Below are positions 25,278 through 33,729 of a stretch of DNA of 39,773 nucleotides, piece by piece. The stretch's first letter is position 1, and each line of letters opens with the position of its first letter. Source of the stretch: RGIG7300 sp045133915 (GTDB taxonomy: Bacteria > Bacillota > Clostridia > Oscillospirales > CAG-272); contig JBGUUX010000009.1 in assembly GCA_045133915.1 (NCBI GenBank), positions 1-39,773 of the forward strand, in the 5' to 3' direction. The notes under the pieces are model-generated. The model was not told the origin of the DNA. It was given only the letters and a program-made list of their open reading frames with translations, and ran no database searches. A program made the position numbers and the translations under genes.

Positions 25278-26717
25278 ATGAGAAAAACAAAAATAGTATG
25301 TACTTTAGGCCCTGCATCTGCTAAGGATGAGATCATAGAACAGATGCTTAAGGCAGGTATGAATATAGCAAGATTAAACTTTTCCCACGGTACCCACGAG
25401 GGTCACCGTGAGTATATAGAGATCTTCCGCCGTGTCCGTGACAGATTAGAGCTTCCTGCTGGCGTTATGCTTGACACCAAGGGTCCCGAGATCCGTCTCG
25501 GTGAATTTGAAAACGGTAAGGCTACTCTTAATGATGGCGGTGAGTTTATACTTACTGTTGAAAAGTGTCTTGGCAACTCAAGCAAAGCTGAGATTTCCTA
25601 TAGAGGTCTTCCATCTGAGGTAAAGGCCGGTGACCGTGTAGTTATGGACGATGGAAAGATAGTTCTTACTGTTAAGAGCGTCAGCGATACCGAGGTAGTA
25701 TGCCGTGTTATTCACGGTGGCGAGGTATCGGATCACAAGAGCGTCAATCTGCCCGGTGTTGCTCTCAATATGCCCTATATGAACGAAAAGGATAAGTCTG
25801 ACGTTCTGTTCGGTATAGAGATGGACGTAGATTTTATTGCGGCGTCCTTTGTCAGAAGCCGTGCAGACGTTATTACTCTCCGCAAGTTCCTTGACTATAA
25901 CGGCGGTCACGATATCAAGATAATCTCCAAGATAGAGAATATGCAGGGTATTGAGAACTTTGACGAGATACTCAAGGTGTCCGACGGTATCATGATTGCA
26001 AGAGGTGATATGGGCGTTGAGGTTCCATTTGAAAAGCTGCCCGGTCTGCAGAAGCGCTTTATCCGCCGTTGCTACAAGGCGGGTAAGATGGTCATAACCG
26101 CTACCCAGATGCTTGAGTCCATGATAACTAATCCCGCGCCTACAAGAGCCGAGATAACCGACGTTGCAAACGCAGTTTTTGACGGAACCTCCGCTATTAT
26201 GCTTTCCGGTGAGAGCGCAATGGGTAAGTATCCTGTCAAGGCCGTTGAGACTATGGCTATGATAGCCCGTCAGGCTGAGAAGGATGCCTTTGATATGAAT
26301 ATGTACTGCGACAGACAGTTCGATATGGACTCGGGTGACATTGCCAACGCTATATGCGATGCGGCTTGTACTACTGCCCGCGATATCGATGCCAAGGCTA
26401 TCATTGCCGTTACCATGCACGGACATACAGCCCGCCGTATGAGCAAATTCAGACCCTCTGAGCCTATCGTGGCGGCAACCCCCAAGGATAAGACCTATCA
26501 TCAGCTTGCGCTGAGCTGGGGCGTATATCCGGTTATGGCGCGTTTGATAAGCGACTCTGACGAGCTTTTCATCCACGCAGCCGACTGTGCAAAGCAGCTT
26601 GATATCGTTCATAACGGCGATCAGGTGGTCATCACCGCAGGTCTTCCTCTTAAATCGGGCGCATCTACCAACATAGTTCGTATCCATACCGTAGGCGATT
26701 TTCATATCGAAGGATAG
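25278..26717 (+). CDS. pyk: Pyruvate kinase
   Basis: A 479-residue glycolytic enzyme converting phosphoenolpyruvate and ADP to pyruvate and ATP. Motifs: KIVCTLGPAS and ARLNFSHG at the N-terminus, LDTKGPEIR, the B-domain lid (about 70-170), ISKIENMQGIENFDEIL, ARGDMGVEVP, the signature MVITATQMLESM, GTSAIMLSGESAMGKYP, and a C-terminal regulatory domain (about 350-479). It lacks the extra C-terminal PEP-utilising domain of some Firmicutes enzymes. GAGG precedes ATG 25278. It has its own promoter and a 16-bp terminator stem. Confidence 0.97.
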   Translation: MRKTKIVCTLGPASAKDEIIEQMLKAGMNIARLNFSHGTHEGHREYIEIFRRVRDRLELPAGVMLDTKGPEIRLGEFENGKATLNDGGEFILTVEKCLGNSSKAEISYRGLPSEVKAGDRVVMDDGKIVLTVKSVSDTEVVCRVIHGGEVSDHKSVNLPGVALNMPYMNEKDKSDVLFGIEMDVDFIAASFVRSRADVITLRKFLDYNGGHDIKIISKIENMQGIENFDEILKVSDGIMIARGDMGVEVPFEKLPGLQKRFIRRCYKAGKMVITATQMLESMITNPAPTRAEITDVANAVFDGTSAIMLSGESAMGKYPVKAVETMAMIARQAEKDAFDMNMYCDRQFDMDSGDIANAICDAACTTARDIDAKAIIAVTMHGHTARRMSKFRPSEPIVAATPKDKTYHQLALSWGVYPVMARLISDSDELFIHAADCAKQLDIVHNGDQVVITAGLPLKSGASTNIVRIHTVGDFHIEG

Positions 26718-26755
26718 TTCCGACACGGTATTGAATCAGTTATAAAATAACGTTA

Positions 26756-26793
26756 AAACAGCAGGTATATAGATTGTATATACCTGCTGTTTG
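26756..26793 (+). terminator. Terminator of pyk
   Basis: 16-bp perfect stem (26756-26771 with 26777-26792), loop GATTG. Confidence 0.82.
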
Positions 26794-26800
26794 CAATTAT

Positions 26801-26835
26801 AAAAGACCGTTTGCCTTATGCAAACGGTCTCTTTG
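26801..26835. terminator. Terminator of the LPETG adhesin
   Basis: Stem AGACCGTTTGC (26804-26814) with GCAAACGGTCT (26820-26830). The TTTTATAATT tail on the minus strand ends the adhesin transcript; the plus side is also T-rich. Confidence 0.8.
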
Positions 26836-26836
26836 T

Positions 26837-29203
26837 TTATTTATTGATGGTTATTTTCTTTTTTGCAACTAAAACAGTAAATGAAGCCATCAGCATAATA
26901 CTACCGGTTGCAATGATCCACACGATACCCGGACCGCCTGTTTCAGGCAAAATATTGCCGGTGTGGTTGGGTATGCGCAAAACTTCTGAGCTTGAGATCA
27001 AATCTGATATAACTGTAACCGATATAGCCTCTTCAAGGGGAACGTAACCTTTGGGGGCTTTTGTCTCAACAAGGAAGTACACACCGCAGGGAAGTCGGGG
27101 TGAATGTGCAGTACCGTTTTCGTCCGTTGTCAGTATAACGTTTTCGCCATCTATGGTTATGGGAACAACGGCGTACATAACACCGTTACAACTTACGGTC
27201 TGTGTGTCTGTATCCTCTTCTGTTGCAGCGCGGAAAAGCTGGAAGGACGCTTCGCCCAAAGTCTTTGATTCATCGTACACGTCGTGCTTGATGATAGTAA
27301 ACTCACCGCTTACGTTGTCAGGCGGAGGCGGCGGTGGAGGCGGAGGCGGAGGTTCTATAGGCTCGTTTTTAGGATAAATTGAAGCGATATCGTGATACTC
27401 AATAGTGATCTCGGTATCCGACTCACCGTCGCTGTTAGAAGATTTTACCGGTGTGGGGATAGTGATATAGAAGGGATCAACAGGAGCCTTTACTTTATCG
27501 GCATTGTGCTGCTCTACAACAAGGTACATACCCTTGTCCAATGCTATAGATGCATATCCCGTAGTGTCGGTGGTGGCAGAAGCTACTTTGTTTTCTTCTG
27601 TAACAAACCTTGCAAGCTCCTCTTCGGTGGGAGCATCACCTACCGTTTCACCTTCTCCCAATACGACGTTATAAACGTCAAAGGTGATATCGGAGAGAGG
27701 CAGACCGGTGTTAGATGCAGTTTTATAGATACGTAAACCCATCTCTATGTCTTCGTTGAAGGTAAAGGATCTTTCAGCCTTTACTTCGGTGGTGCCGCTG
27801 GCAACACCTACAAGACACTGGGATGTGTGACGACCGCCTTCGGGCTCGTAAAAGTATACTCCTTTTCCAAGGTCCTGAGTTCCGTCTACAGTTACCGTTA
27901 TCGTATCGCCGTATTTTGCAGAAACGCTTAATTTATATGTATCTGACTTATATACCGTCTGTGCCGTTTCACCGGTAACTGTGCCGTCCGGAGCATAACT
28001 TGTTGCTGTTACGGTCAGTCTGTCATTTTCACCTGCGCCGGAATTTAAGTGCACGTACATACTTACTTTATATGTATCGTCAGTGCCGGGCACTAAACTT
28101 GCTCTGGTGATATTTACGTCCGAAACAACTATCTTGCCTTCTGTTGCAGGTACACCTTCAAGGTTGCATAAATAGTAGGTGAGGTTATTGACTCTGTATG
28201 CGCTTTCGTGGTCAAAACTTCTTACTCTGGAGCCGGGGAACCAGTCCCAAAGCTCGTTTGTATAGTCATGGAGCGGGGTGAAGTATATTCCCGTATTTCT
28301 CGGTATATCAAGTGACGCAAAATAACCGACGTTGTTCCAATCATCTTCCATATTGGCGTACGTCCAGATAGACTGCTGTACAGCTGATATCATATCAGCA
28401 CGGGTCAGGGTGCTTACAAACTCTGCGTCAAGACCTCCTTCTATAAGAGAAGCCTTCATTTCGTCTACGGTTACAAAAGGATATGAGTTCATAACGATGG
28501 CACGTATATGCTCTGCAGAACTCTTGTTATAGTATCCGCTATCCTCCAGATTAAGACGCTTATAATGAGAAGAGTAGTCCAAACCTGTTTTTATATCACA
28601 ACAGTATGTAACGTCATAGTTACTTACGCCGTATTCATAGAGACCGTTAGGTGTCCATGACGTTTTTCCGTCAGACGTATCAACCAGAACGAAGGTCTGA
28701 GGAATCTCTTGCGAAACCATGTGGTTTGATGCTTCGTATGCATAACCTAAGCCGCCGTCTACCGCTTCAAAGATATATTCGTTATCAGCGGGAGTTACCG
28801 GGGCTGTTATCTTATTAAAAACAGTAGGAAGCTCATTGTCAAGCTTTGCTGTTAAAGACGGATCGATCTGAGCCTGCTGCTCGGGTGTCAGAGCGTCATA
28901 AGCATTCTGAGCGGCAACGCGCGCAGCAAACATTGTTTCAACGTACGTTTCGTAGCTGTTACGCGCGGCAAGGTGCTTTGTGATAATACTCTCTTTTGTC
29001 GTAGTAATATCATAGTGAGATGATGCCGTATATTTTGTTCTGTTGTTCTGCATCGTCTGCAGCGTATCGATAGCCTCTAACTGTTGGATCACAGCCAAAA
29101 CAGCTTCGTCCTCGGTTTCTACCGCAAAGACGATAGGACTGATCGAAGCGACCAGCAAGATAACCGTAACGAGACAAGCAACAATTATATTTAGCGATTT
29201 CAT
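26837..29203 (-). CDS. LPETG-anchored thioester-domain adhesin, 788 aa
   Basis: Wall-anchored surface protein. Signal peptide (1-27). Residues about 140-345 look like a Cys-Gln thioester domain (TED, PF08341): Cys201 (TYCCD) and Gln276 in AVQQSIWTY, the variant of the TQXA motif. Such domains form an internal thioester that can bond covalently to host proteins. Two Ig/CnaB-type domains follow (about 485-605 and 635-735; LRIYKTASNTGLPLSDITFDVY, GVYFLVETKAPKGY), separated by a run of eleven prolines. The sorting signal is LPETGG (from 752), a hydrophobic span and KKK. No sortase gene is in the window. The ribosome site is GGGGGC, weak. It has its own promoter and an 88-base leader. Whether it polymerises as a pilin is unknown. 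Confidence 0.9.
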   Translation of the reverse strand: MKSLNIIVACLVTVILLVASISPIVFAVETEDEAVLAVIQQLEAIDTLQTMQNNRTKYTASSHYDITTTKESIITKHLAARNSYETYVETMFAARVAAQNAYDALTPEQQAQIDPSLTAKLDNELPTVFNKITAPVTPADNEYIFEAVDGGLGYAYEASNHMVSQEIPQTFVLVDTSDGKTSWTPNGLYEYGVSNYDVTYCCDIKTGLDYSSHYKRLNLEDSGYYNKSSAEHIRAIVMNSYPFVTVDEMKASLIEGGLDAEFVSTLTRADMISAVQQSIWTYANMEDDWNNVGYFASLDIPRNTGIYFTPLHDYTNELWDWFPGSRVRSFDHESAYRVNNLTYYLCNLEGVPATEGKIVVSDVNITRASLVPGTDDTYKVSMYVHLNSGAGENDRLTVTATSYAPDGTVTGETAQTVYKSDTYKLSVSAKYGDTITVTVDGTQDLGKGVYFYEPEGGRHTSQCLVGVASGTTEVKAERSFTFNEDIEMGLRIYKTASNTGLPLSDITFDVYNVVLGEGETVGDAPTEEELARFVTEENKVASATTDTTGYASIALDKGMYLVVEQHNADKVKAPVDPFYITIPTPVKSSNSDGESDTEITIEYHDIASIYPKNEPIEPPPPPPPPPPPDNVSGEFTIIKHDVYDESKTLGEASFQLFRAATEEDTDTQTVSCNGVMYAVVPITIDGENVILTTDENGTAHSPRLPCGVYFLVETKAPKGYVPLEEAISVTVISDLISSSEVLRIPNHTGNILPETGGPGIVWIIATGSIMLMASFTVLVAKKKITINK

Positions 29204-29297
29204 TTATCAGGCCCCCTATGGCAATCGCCGTTGACGTTTGGTATACAGTTTATTAGCCGATGTAGTAAGTTAGTCAATTAACACAATCTGTGTGAAT

Positions 29298-29326
29298 ATT
29301 ATACAACTGTACTTAAAATTTTTCAA
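29298..29326 (-). promoter_or_regulatory. Promoter of the LPETG adhesin
   Basis: Minus strand TTGAAA (29326-29321), 17 bases, TATAAT (29303-29298). It lies in the 347-base gap 29204-29550, which otherwise holds only AT-rich DNA and the terminator at 29422-29466. Confidence 0.75.
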
Positions 29327-29421
29327 TAGTTAAAAGGTAAATTATAACATACAAGCCCTTTATTTACCTTGTTTTTTGGGGAATTTTACCGTTGATTTTA
29401 CAACATCGTTTTTTCTTATAA

Positions 29422-29466
29422 ATAAAAACAAGTGATACCGTGTTGTTGAACTAAGCATCACTTGTT
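29422..29466 (-). terminator. Terminator of the NodB-like gene
   Basis: Stem AACAAGTGAT (29427-29436) with ATCACTTGTT (29457-29466), 20-base loop; on the minus strand it is followed by TTTTTATTTAT. The large loop makes it weaker than the others here. Confidence 0.55.
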
Positions 29467-29550
29467 AATAATACGTTTGTTGCTGAAAAATACTGTAAAA
29501 CTGTTGATGGTGTTTAACGTATTTTACAACATTACGTTATATGAGTTCTT

Positions 29551-30537
29551 TTATTTTTCAAATACAGGCTTAGGGAAATCCTGTTTGTTTTGCAGTACCT
29601 TCTGCATTATCTCCTCGTAGCTGCACCATTCTACACGGTCACCCAGATGCTCGTTTACACGCTTGCCGATGAGGTCAAGCACCTCCATACCGGTGCACAG
29701 ACCGTTTGAAATAAGGCTCTGCCAATGGGTAATAAAGAGGGGGTAACCACCTGTTTCGAGAACCTTGACTATGTCTCCGCCACGTCCGTCTGAGGTGATA
29801 TATTTGTCGGCTACAGAGCTTACAAACTCGGGGCTTGTGTCGGTGGTGTCTATGGTGTCCCATATGTAGTCAAAGGTGGTGGCGGGGATAGATACTACAC
29901 AGCGCTCTCCGTCGTCGTATTCTACCCAGGGCTTGGCGTTAGGTTTATTACGAAGTCCTCTGAGATAATACCAGCAGTCTTTTGAACCATACACGTCATA
30001 TACAGCCTGAGATACAGACTGTACGTATTCGTCCTCCACCTCTATACCAAAGGACCAGGGTGAGGTACATCCGTAGGAGGAAAGTCCTGCCTCTTTAAGT
30101 ATAGAAAACGCTTTTGTAATATATGGGGTAAGTACGGTGCGATCCTTGTCAGCAGCCCATACACACTCGTTTATGGGGATCATTTCACCAGTTTCAACGT
30201 CAACGGCGTTATTGTGGGTCAGCATCTCGGGTCCTACCGAGAAGGCGGGCATAACACGACTCTTTACCGTATCAAGCCATTCTTTAAGCTCTTTGTTGTC
30301 AAAGCCCTCGATACCGTTTACGATATCACCTCGGTTGCCCGGCATGGGAACAACGCTGAACTTGCCCTTAATTCCGTGCTTTTCGATAATATCGCAGAAG
30401 CGGAATAGGGTAGAGTTGGGATTGTATTCTAATATAGGACGTCCGTCCTCGGTTACGGTTTTGTTGTGATGGGTATAGTAGACCGATATTCCCGGTGTGG
30501 GGTCGTCAAGGACAAGACAGATCGGAACTTTTTTCAT
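29551..30537 (-). CDS. Polysaccharide deacetylase-like (NodB-fold) protein
   Basis: A 328-residue protein with features of the glycoside hydrolase/deacetylase superfamily: an N-terminal CLVLDDPTPG in the place of the NodB DD motif, GIKGKFSVVPMPG as second strand, GPEMLTHNN with a candidate metal His, and a late ETGGYPLFITHWQS. No signal peptide, so it is cytoplasmic; substrate unknown. AGGAG lies 6 bases before ATG 30537. It is the last gene of the minus group GH130-GH130-NodB, separated from GH130 by hairpin-linker array 2. Deacetylation of an oligosaccharide made or used by this cluster is an inference. Confidence 0.7.
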   Translation of the reverse strand: MKKVPICLVLDDPTPGISVYYTHHNKTVTEDGRPILEYNPNSTLFRFCDIIEKHGIKGKFSVVPMPGNRGDIVNGIEGFDNKELKEWLDTVKSRVMPAFSVGPEMLTHNNAVDVETGEMIPINECVWAADKDRTVLTPYITKAFSILKEAGLSSYGCTSPWSFGIEVEDEYVQSVSQAVYDVYGSKDCWYYLRGLRNKPNAKPWVEYDDGERCVVSIPATTFDYIWDTIDTTDTSPEFVSSVADKYITSDGRGGDIVKVLETGGYPLFITHWQSLISNGLCTGMEVLDLIGKRVNEHLGDRVEWCSYEEIMQKVLQNKQDFPKPVFEK

Positions 30538-30553
30538 TGGTTTCTCCTAAAGC

Positions 30554-30767
30554 TTTCTCGTGTCACCGAGAAAACTTCACTTTTTATAAAATAAAAAACT
30601 TCACTTTGCACAAGGTGCAAAACTTCACTTCGGCTTTAGCCGAAACTTCACCAATCTTAATATTGCGTTACTTTGATTGGTGAAGTTTGCCTTCGGCAAG
30701 TGAAGTTTTTGTTCAATGAACAAAAGTGAAGTTTCACATGGTGAAGTGAAGTTTTCGCTATGCGAAA
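30554..30767. repeat. Hairpin-linker array 2 (nested palindrome)
   Basis: Same architecture as the array at 328-510, with another linker. Left linkers AACTTCACTT at 30573, 30597 and 30621, and AAACTTCACC at 30643. Right linkers are the reverse complement: GGTGAAGTTT at 30679, AAGTGAAGTT at 30698, 30724 and 30744. The centre is a 14-bp stem (30643-30656 with 30675-30688). Between linkers sit perfect small hairpins: TTTCTCG/CGAGAAA, TTTTAT/ATAAAA, TTTGCAC/GTGCAAA, CGGC/GCCG, TTGCC/GGCAA, TTTTGTTC/GAACAAAA, TTCAC/GTGAA, TTTCGC/GCGAAA, mostly with 2-4 base loops. Four linkers on each side make the whole a large palindrome with side hairpins. It fills the gap between two genes of one likely operon. 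Confidence 0.85.
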
Positions 30768-30771
30768 GTTA

Positions 30772-31800
30772 TTAATTATTGGACTCAAGACAGAGCTTAA
30801 GGAGCTCGTCTACGTGAGCGGTAGCTACGCACTCGTAAGTGTCAGAAGCACCGTAGTAGATCTTAACCTCGCCGTCATCCTCAAGGATCATACCGCCGGG
30901 GAATATAGTGTTCTGTCTGAAGCCTTCGTCGGTCTCGTAGGGCATATCGGGAGCAAGCAGAGGCTCTTTGTACATACCCAGGATCTTAGAAGGATCTTCA
31001 AGGTCGAGGAGCATAATACCGCCCATATATCTGTGGGGCCATCTGGGCTCCCAACCGTTCTTGCCCCATTCGGGATTAGACTCAACGCAGTGGAATGTGG
31101 TCAGCCAGCCCTTTTCTGTCTTAACGGGAGGAGCTGCAGGACCGATCTTGTCGTTTGAGAAGGGCATCTTGTCGTGGCGCTGGATATGCTTGATGTCGCC
31201 CCAGAACTTAAGGTCAGGGGACTTGGAGCACCAGATATCGAAGCAGTATGCATCATCGGAGTACATTGCCATAGGTCTCTCAAGACGCATATACATACCG
31301 CCGATCTTCTCGGGGAAAAGAACCATGTTACGGTTGTTGGGCGCGGACATAGAGAGAACTGTTGCCTTTTCAAAGTTGTCGTCTACCTCAGCGATTACAC
31401 CCTGGATACCTCTCTTGGAGTCGGATGCCATGCAGAGATAGGGCTTGCCCTCGATCACGGTGATACGGGGATCGTAGAAACGACCGATCCAGCCGTTACT
31501 TTCAGCCTTAGTTACGGGGCTGTCAAAGAGGTATGTAGTTCTTACCTGCCAGTTGTCGATACCGTTATCGGATACAGCAACGCCGATGGAGGTAGCGGGG
31601 AAACATCTTTCGCGCAGGAACTTTTCCTCGTTGGTGCCGTAGTCGTTACGGAACACCATAACGTACTTACCGTTGAACTTTGTTACACCTGCATTGAATA
31701 CCAGTGTAGATTCGTAGGGCATATCAGCGGGAGTAAGGATAGGTCTCTCCAGCTTCTTGATGCAAGGTGCACTCTTACGGATAGGGTGAAATACTGCCAT
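30772..31800 (-). CDS. GH130 glycoside phosphorylase-like protein (copy 1)
   Basis: A 342-residue five-bladed beta-propeller enzyme of family GH130 (beta-mannoside phosphorylases and hydrolases), which split beta-mannosides, often with phosphate, to mannose-1-phosphate and the remaining sugar. Seen: NAGVTKFNGKYVMVFRNDYG (37-56), FYDPRIT with Asp110 as probable general acid, PNNRNMVLFPEK, RLERPM, IGPAAPPVKTEKGWL and YYGASDT, all family landmarks. Cytoplasmic. I start at ATG 31800 because AAGGAG lies 8 bases upstream; the ATG at 31806 would be only 2 bases away. It is clearly paralogous to the next upstream gene. Candidate substrates are mannan oligosaccharides or the Man-GlcNAc core of N-glycans; which one cannot be read from the sequence. 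Confidence 0.9.
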   Translation of the reverse strand: MAVFHPIRKSAPCIKKLERPILTPADMPYESTLVFNAGVTKFNGKYVMVFRNDYGTNEEKFLRERCFPATSIGVAVSDNGIDNWQVRTTYLFDSPVTKAESNGWIGRFYDPRITVIEGKPYLCMASDSKRGIQGVIAEVDDNFEKATVLSMSAPNNRNMVLFPEKIGGMYMRLERPMAMYSDDAYCFDIWCSKSPDLKFWGDIKHIQRHDKMPFSNDKIGPAAPPVKTEKGWLTTFHCVESNPEWGKNGWEPRWPHRYMGGIMLLDLEDPSKILGMYKEPLLAPDMPYETDEGFRQNTIFPGGMILEDDGEVKIYYGASDTYECVATAHVDELLKLCLESNN

Positions 31801-31852
31801 TGTCATATCTCCTTAGAAAAATGTATTTTTGCTTTATATCGGTCTTACCGTC

Positions 31853-32893
31853 TTAGCTTCTGTTTATAACCTGCTCGTCAAGCCAGTTGTTGTTCTTGCA
31901 GTAGTCTATAAGATCATTTACGTTTGCGGTAGCAAGACACTCGTAAGTATCGGATGCTCCGTAGTAGAGCTTGACCTCTCCGTCATCCTCCAATATCATA
32001 CCGCCGGGGAAGATAACGTTCTGTCTGAAACCTTCGTCTGTTTCGTAGGGAAGCTCGGATGCAATAAGAGGATACTTAGCCATATGAGTGATCTTGGCGG
32101 GGTTCTCAAGATCAAGAAGCATGATACCTGCGGTATAGCGAAGCTTCCAGTGGTTTTCCCATCCGTTCTTGCCTCTGTTTTCGTCTACGTCAACTGCATG
32201 GAAGGTGGTAAGCCAGCCCGCCTCAGTCTTAATGGGAGGAGCACCGGGGCCGATCTTAGAGTTGGTGAAGGGCATATTACGGTCGTCAAGCACCAGGGTA
32301 GAGTCACCCCAGTGGATAAGGTCGGGAGAATAGGAAAGCCAGATCTCGTGATAAGGCTCCATCATAGGTCTCTCAAGACGTACGTATCTGCCGTTTACCT
32401 TTTCGGGGAAGAGAACCATATTACGGTTGTTGGGGACCGACATGGAGATAACGTTTACCTTGGTAAAGTCGTCGTCTACGGTGGCGATACAGCCTCTTAC
32501 ACCGTGCTTGGTGTCAGCTGCAAGACAGAGATAAGGCTTGCCCTCGATAACGGTAATACGGGGATCGTAAAAACGGCGGATCTCTCTGCCCGACTCTTCA
32601 AGAGTCTTGTGATTGTCAAGCAGATGATAGGGAAGAACCTTCCATCCGTCAACGCCGTTATCCGATACCGCAACACCTACTGAGGTGCCGGGCATATGTC
32701 TTTCTTTAACGTATCTCTCGGGTGTGGTGCCGTAATCGTTACGGAACACCATAATATATTTACCCTTGAACTTTGTTACGCCTGCATTGAAAACAAGCAT
32801 AGACTCATAGGGCATATCAGCCGAAGTAAGGATCGGCTTATCAAGCTTTTTAAGAAAAGGCGCGCTTTTCAGTATAGGTGTTACAATTCCCAT
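31853..32893 (-). CDS. GH130 glycoside phosphorylase-like protein (copy 2)
   Basis: A 346-residue GH130 enzyme aligned to copy 1 along its full length: both start with about 110 residues leading to FYDPRIT at Asp110 and end in YYGASDTYEC. It differs in the loop after RLERPM (shorter by several residues here), in IGPGAPPIKTEAGWL and in its tail. This suggests a tandem duplication with split substrate preference. A strong AAGGAGG ribosome site precedes ATG 32893. It is the first gene of the unit, under a consensus promoter. A phosphorylase pair of this kind may act on linkages of different length or type in mannose-containing glycans. Confidence 0.9.
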   Translation of the reverse strand: MGIVTPILKSAPFLKKLDKPILTSADMPYESMLVFNAGVTKFKGKYIMVFRNDYGTTPERYVKERHMPGTSVGVAVSDNGVDGWKVLPYHLLDNHKTLEESGREIRRFYDPRITVIEGKPYLCLAADTKHGVRGCIATVDDDFTKVNVISMSVPNNRNMVLFPEKVNGRYVRLERPMMEPYHEIWLSYSPDLIHWGDSTLVLDDRNMPFTNSKIGPGAPPIKTEAGWLTTFHAVDVDENRGKNGWENHWKLRYTAGIMLLDLENPAKITHMAKYPLIASELPYETDEGFRQNVIFPGGMILEDDGEVKLYYGASDTYECLATANVNDLIDYCKNNNWLDEQVINRS

Positions 32894-32922
32894 AACATCC
32901 TCCTTAAGGTTAGGTTCACTTT

Positions 32923-32951
32923 ATTATATATGTTTTAGTTAAATAAAGCAA
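32923..32951 (-). promoter_or_regulatory. Promoter of the GH130 operon
   Basis: Minus strand TTGCTT (32951-32946), 17 bases, TATAAT (32928-32923). The -35 box lies 4 bases from the stop codon of the SGNH gene. Confidence 0.75.
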
Positions 32952-32955
32952 TACT

Positions 32956-33591
32956 TTAGCCAAATAAATGCCTAATTATTGTATTTTTTATTTCGGTCAT
33001 GCCGGCAGGAGTTGGATGACCGTCGATCTTTTCGATATAGTCAAAGTCGATGAACTCTATACCGTAGTGACGGCAGGCACTCTTTATACCCTCGGGGATA
33101 GCTTCGCCAAGCTCGGTGTTGATAAGCCAGTATATTTTAGCATCGGGCAGAGCTTCTTTACTTCTTTTTATCATATAGCATACCGCAGGCAGAACTCTGT
33201 AGAGGTCGGCTTTTTCAAAGCCGTCGAACTGCAACTCGCCTACCTGGGCTCCGCACCAGTGGTCGTTTGTACCGCCAAAGATGAACAAGGTATCTATATT
33301 TTTATTTTCAAAGAAGCCGTTTGCGATATATTTTTCCAGTCTTGCGATAAAGGAATTAACTTCGGTGTTCTCGCCCTCATATCCCGTATATCCAACGGTG
33401 GAGCCTGACCAACTGTCGTTCATAACCATATTGGAATTTGTCTCGCGCATAATTTGATGCCACCAGGTCTGCTCAACTCGGTTTAAACCGTGACAAGGTT
33501 CAGGATCTTGCCAATAGTATGCGGCGTAATGCTCGGGAATATATCCGTGGAAAGTGGAGTAGCTGTCTCCGAATATCATAAAGTTTTTCAT
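32956..33591 (-). CDS. SGNH/GDSL-family hydrolase
   Basis: A 211-residue esterase-fold protein. Block I FGDS with Ser10, block III GGTND with Asn109, and block V DGHPTPAGM with Asp190 and His192 give the full catalytic set. No signal peptide, so it is cytoplasmic. SGNH enzymes beside glycan genes are often carbohydrate acetylesterases; removal of acetyl groups from mannan-type oligosaccharides before GH130 would fit, but is inferred. GAGGAAAG precedes ATG 33591. It has its own promoter, divergent from trxA, and GH130 transcription restarts just behind it. Confidence 0.85.
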   Translation of the reverse strand: MKNFMIFGDSYSTFHGYIPEHYAAYYWQDPEPCHGLNRVEQTWWHQIMRETNSNMVMNDSWSGSTVGYTGYEGENTEVNSFIARLEKYIANGFFENKNIDTLFIFGGTNDHWCGAQVGELQFDGFEKADLYRVLPAVCYMIKRSKEALPDAKIYWLINTELGEAIPEGIKSACRHYGIEFIDFDYIEKIDGHPTPAGMTEIKNTIIRHLFG

Positions 33592-33621
33592 TGTTCTTTC
33601 CTCGCTTTAAGTGATATGATA

Positions 33622-33650
33622 ATTATATCAACATTATCAAAATTTTGCAA
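33622..33650 (-). promoter_or_regulatory. Promoter of the SGNH gene
   Basis: Minus strand TTGCAA (33650-33645), 17 bases, TATAAT (33627-33622). A CRP-type palindrome lies directly upstream, centred near -47.5 of this promoter. Confidence 0.75.
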
Positions 33651-33654
33651 TAAT

Positions 33655-33697
33655 TGTGACTAAAGTCACAGAAAAACAGATGAGAATGGGGTATAAT
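33655..33697 (+). promoter_or_regulatory. trxA promoter with CRP-type activator site
   Basis: Palindrome TGTGAC-TAAA-GTCACA (33655-33670) fits the CRP consensus TGTGA-N6-TCACA. A perfect TATAAT follows at 33692-33697, but no -35 box is present at the proper distance (33669-33674 reads CAGAAA). With a start near 33704 the palindrome is centred at -41.5, the classical position for class II activation. A Crp/Fnr gene ends right behind trxA. Confidence 0.7.
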
Positions 33698-33729
33698 AAA
33701 GACACAGTAAAGGAAAGGAGACAGATAAA

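Noticed and set aside
25578..26726. 382-residue frame antisense to pyk
   Set aside because: It covers the pyruvate kinase catalytic motifs on the other strand and has no initiation signals.
27300..27360. Glycine-rich plus-strand frame
   Set aside because: It is the complement of the proline run of the LPETG adhesin.
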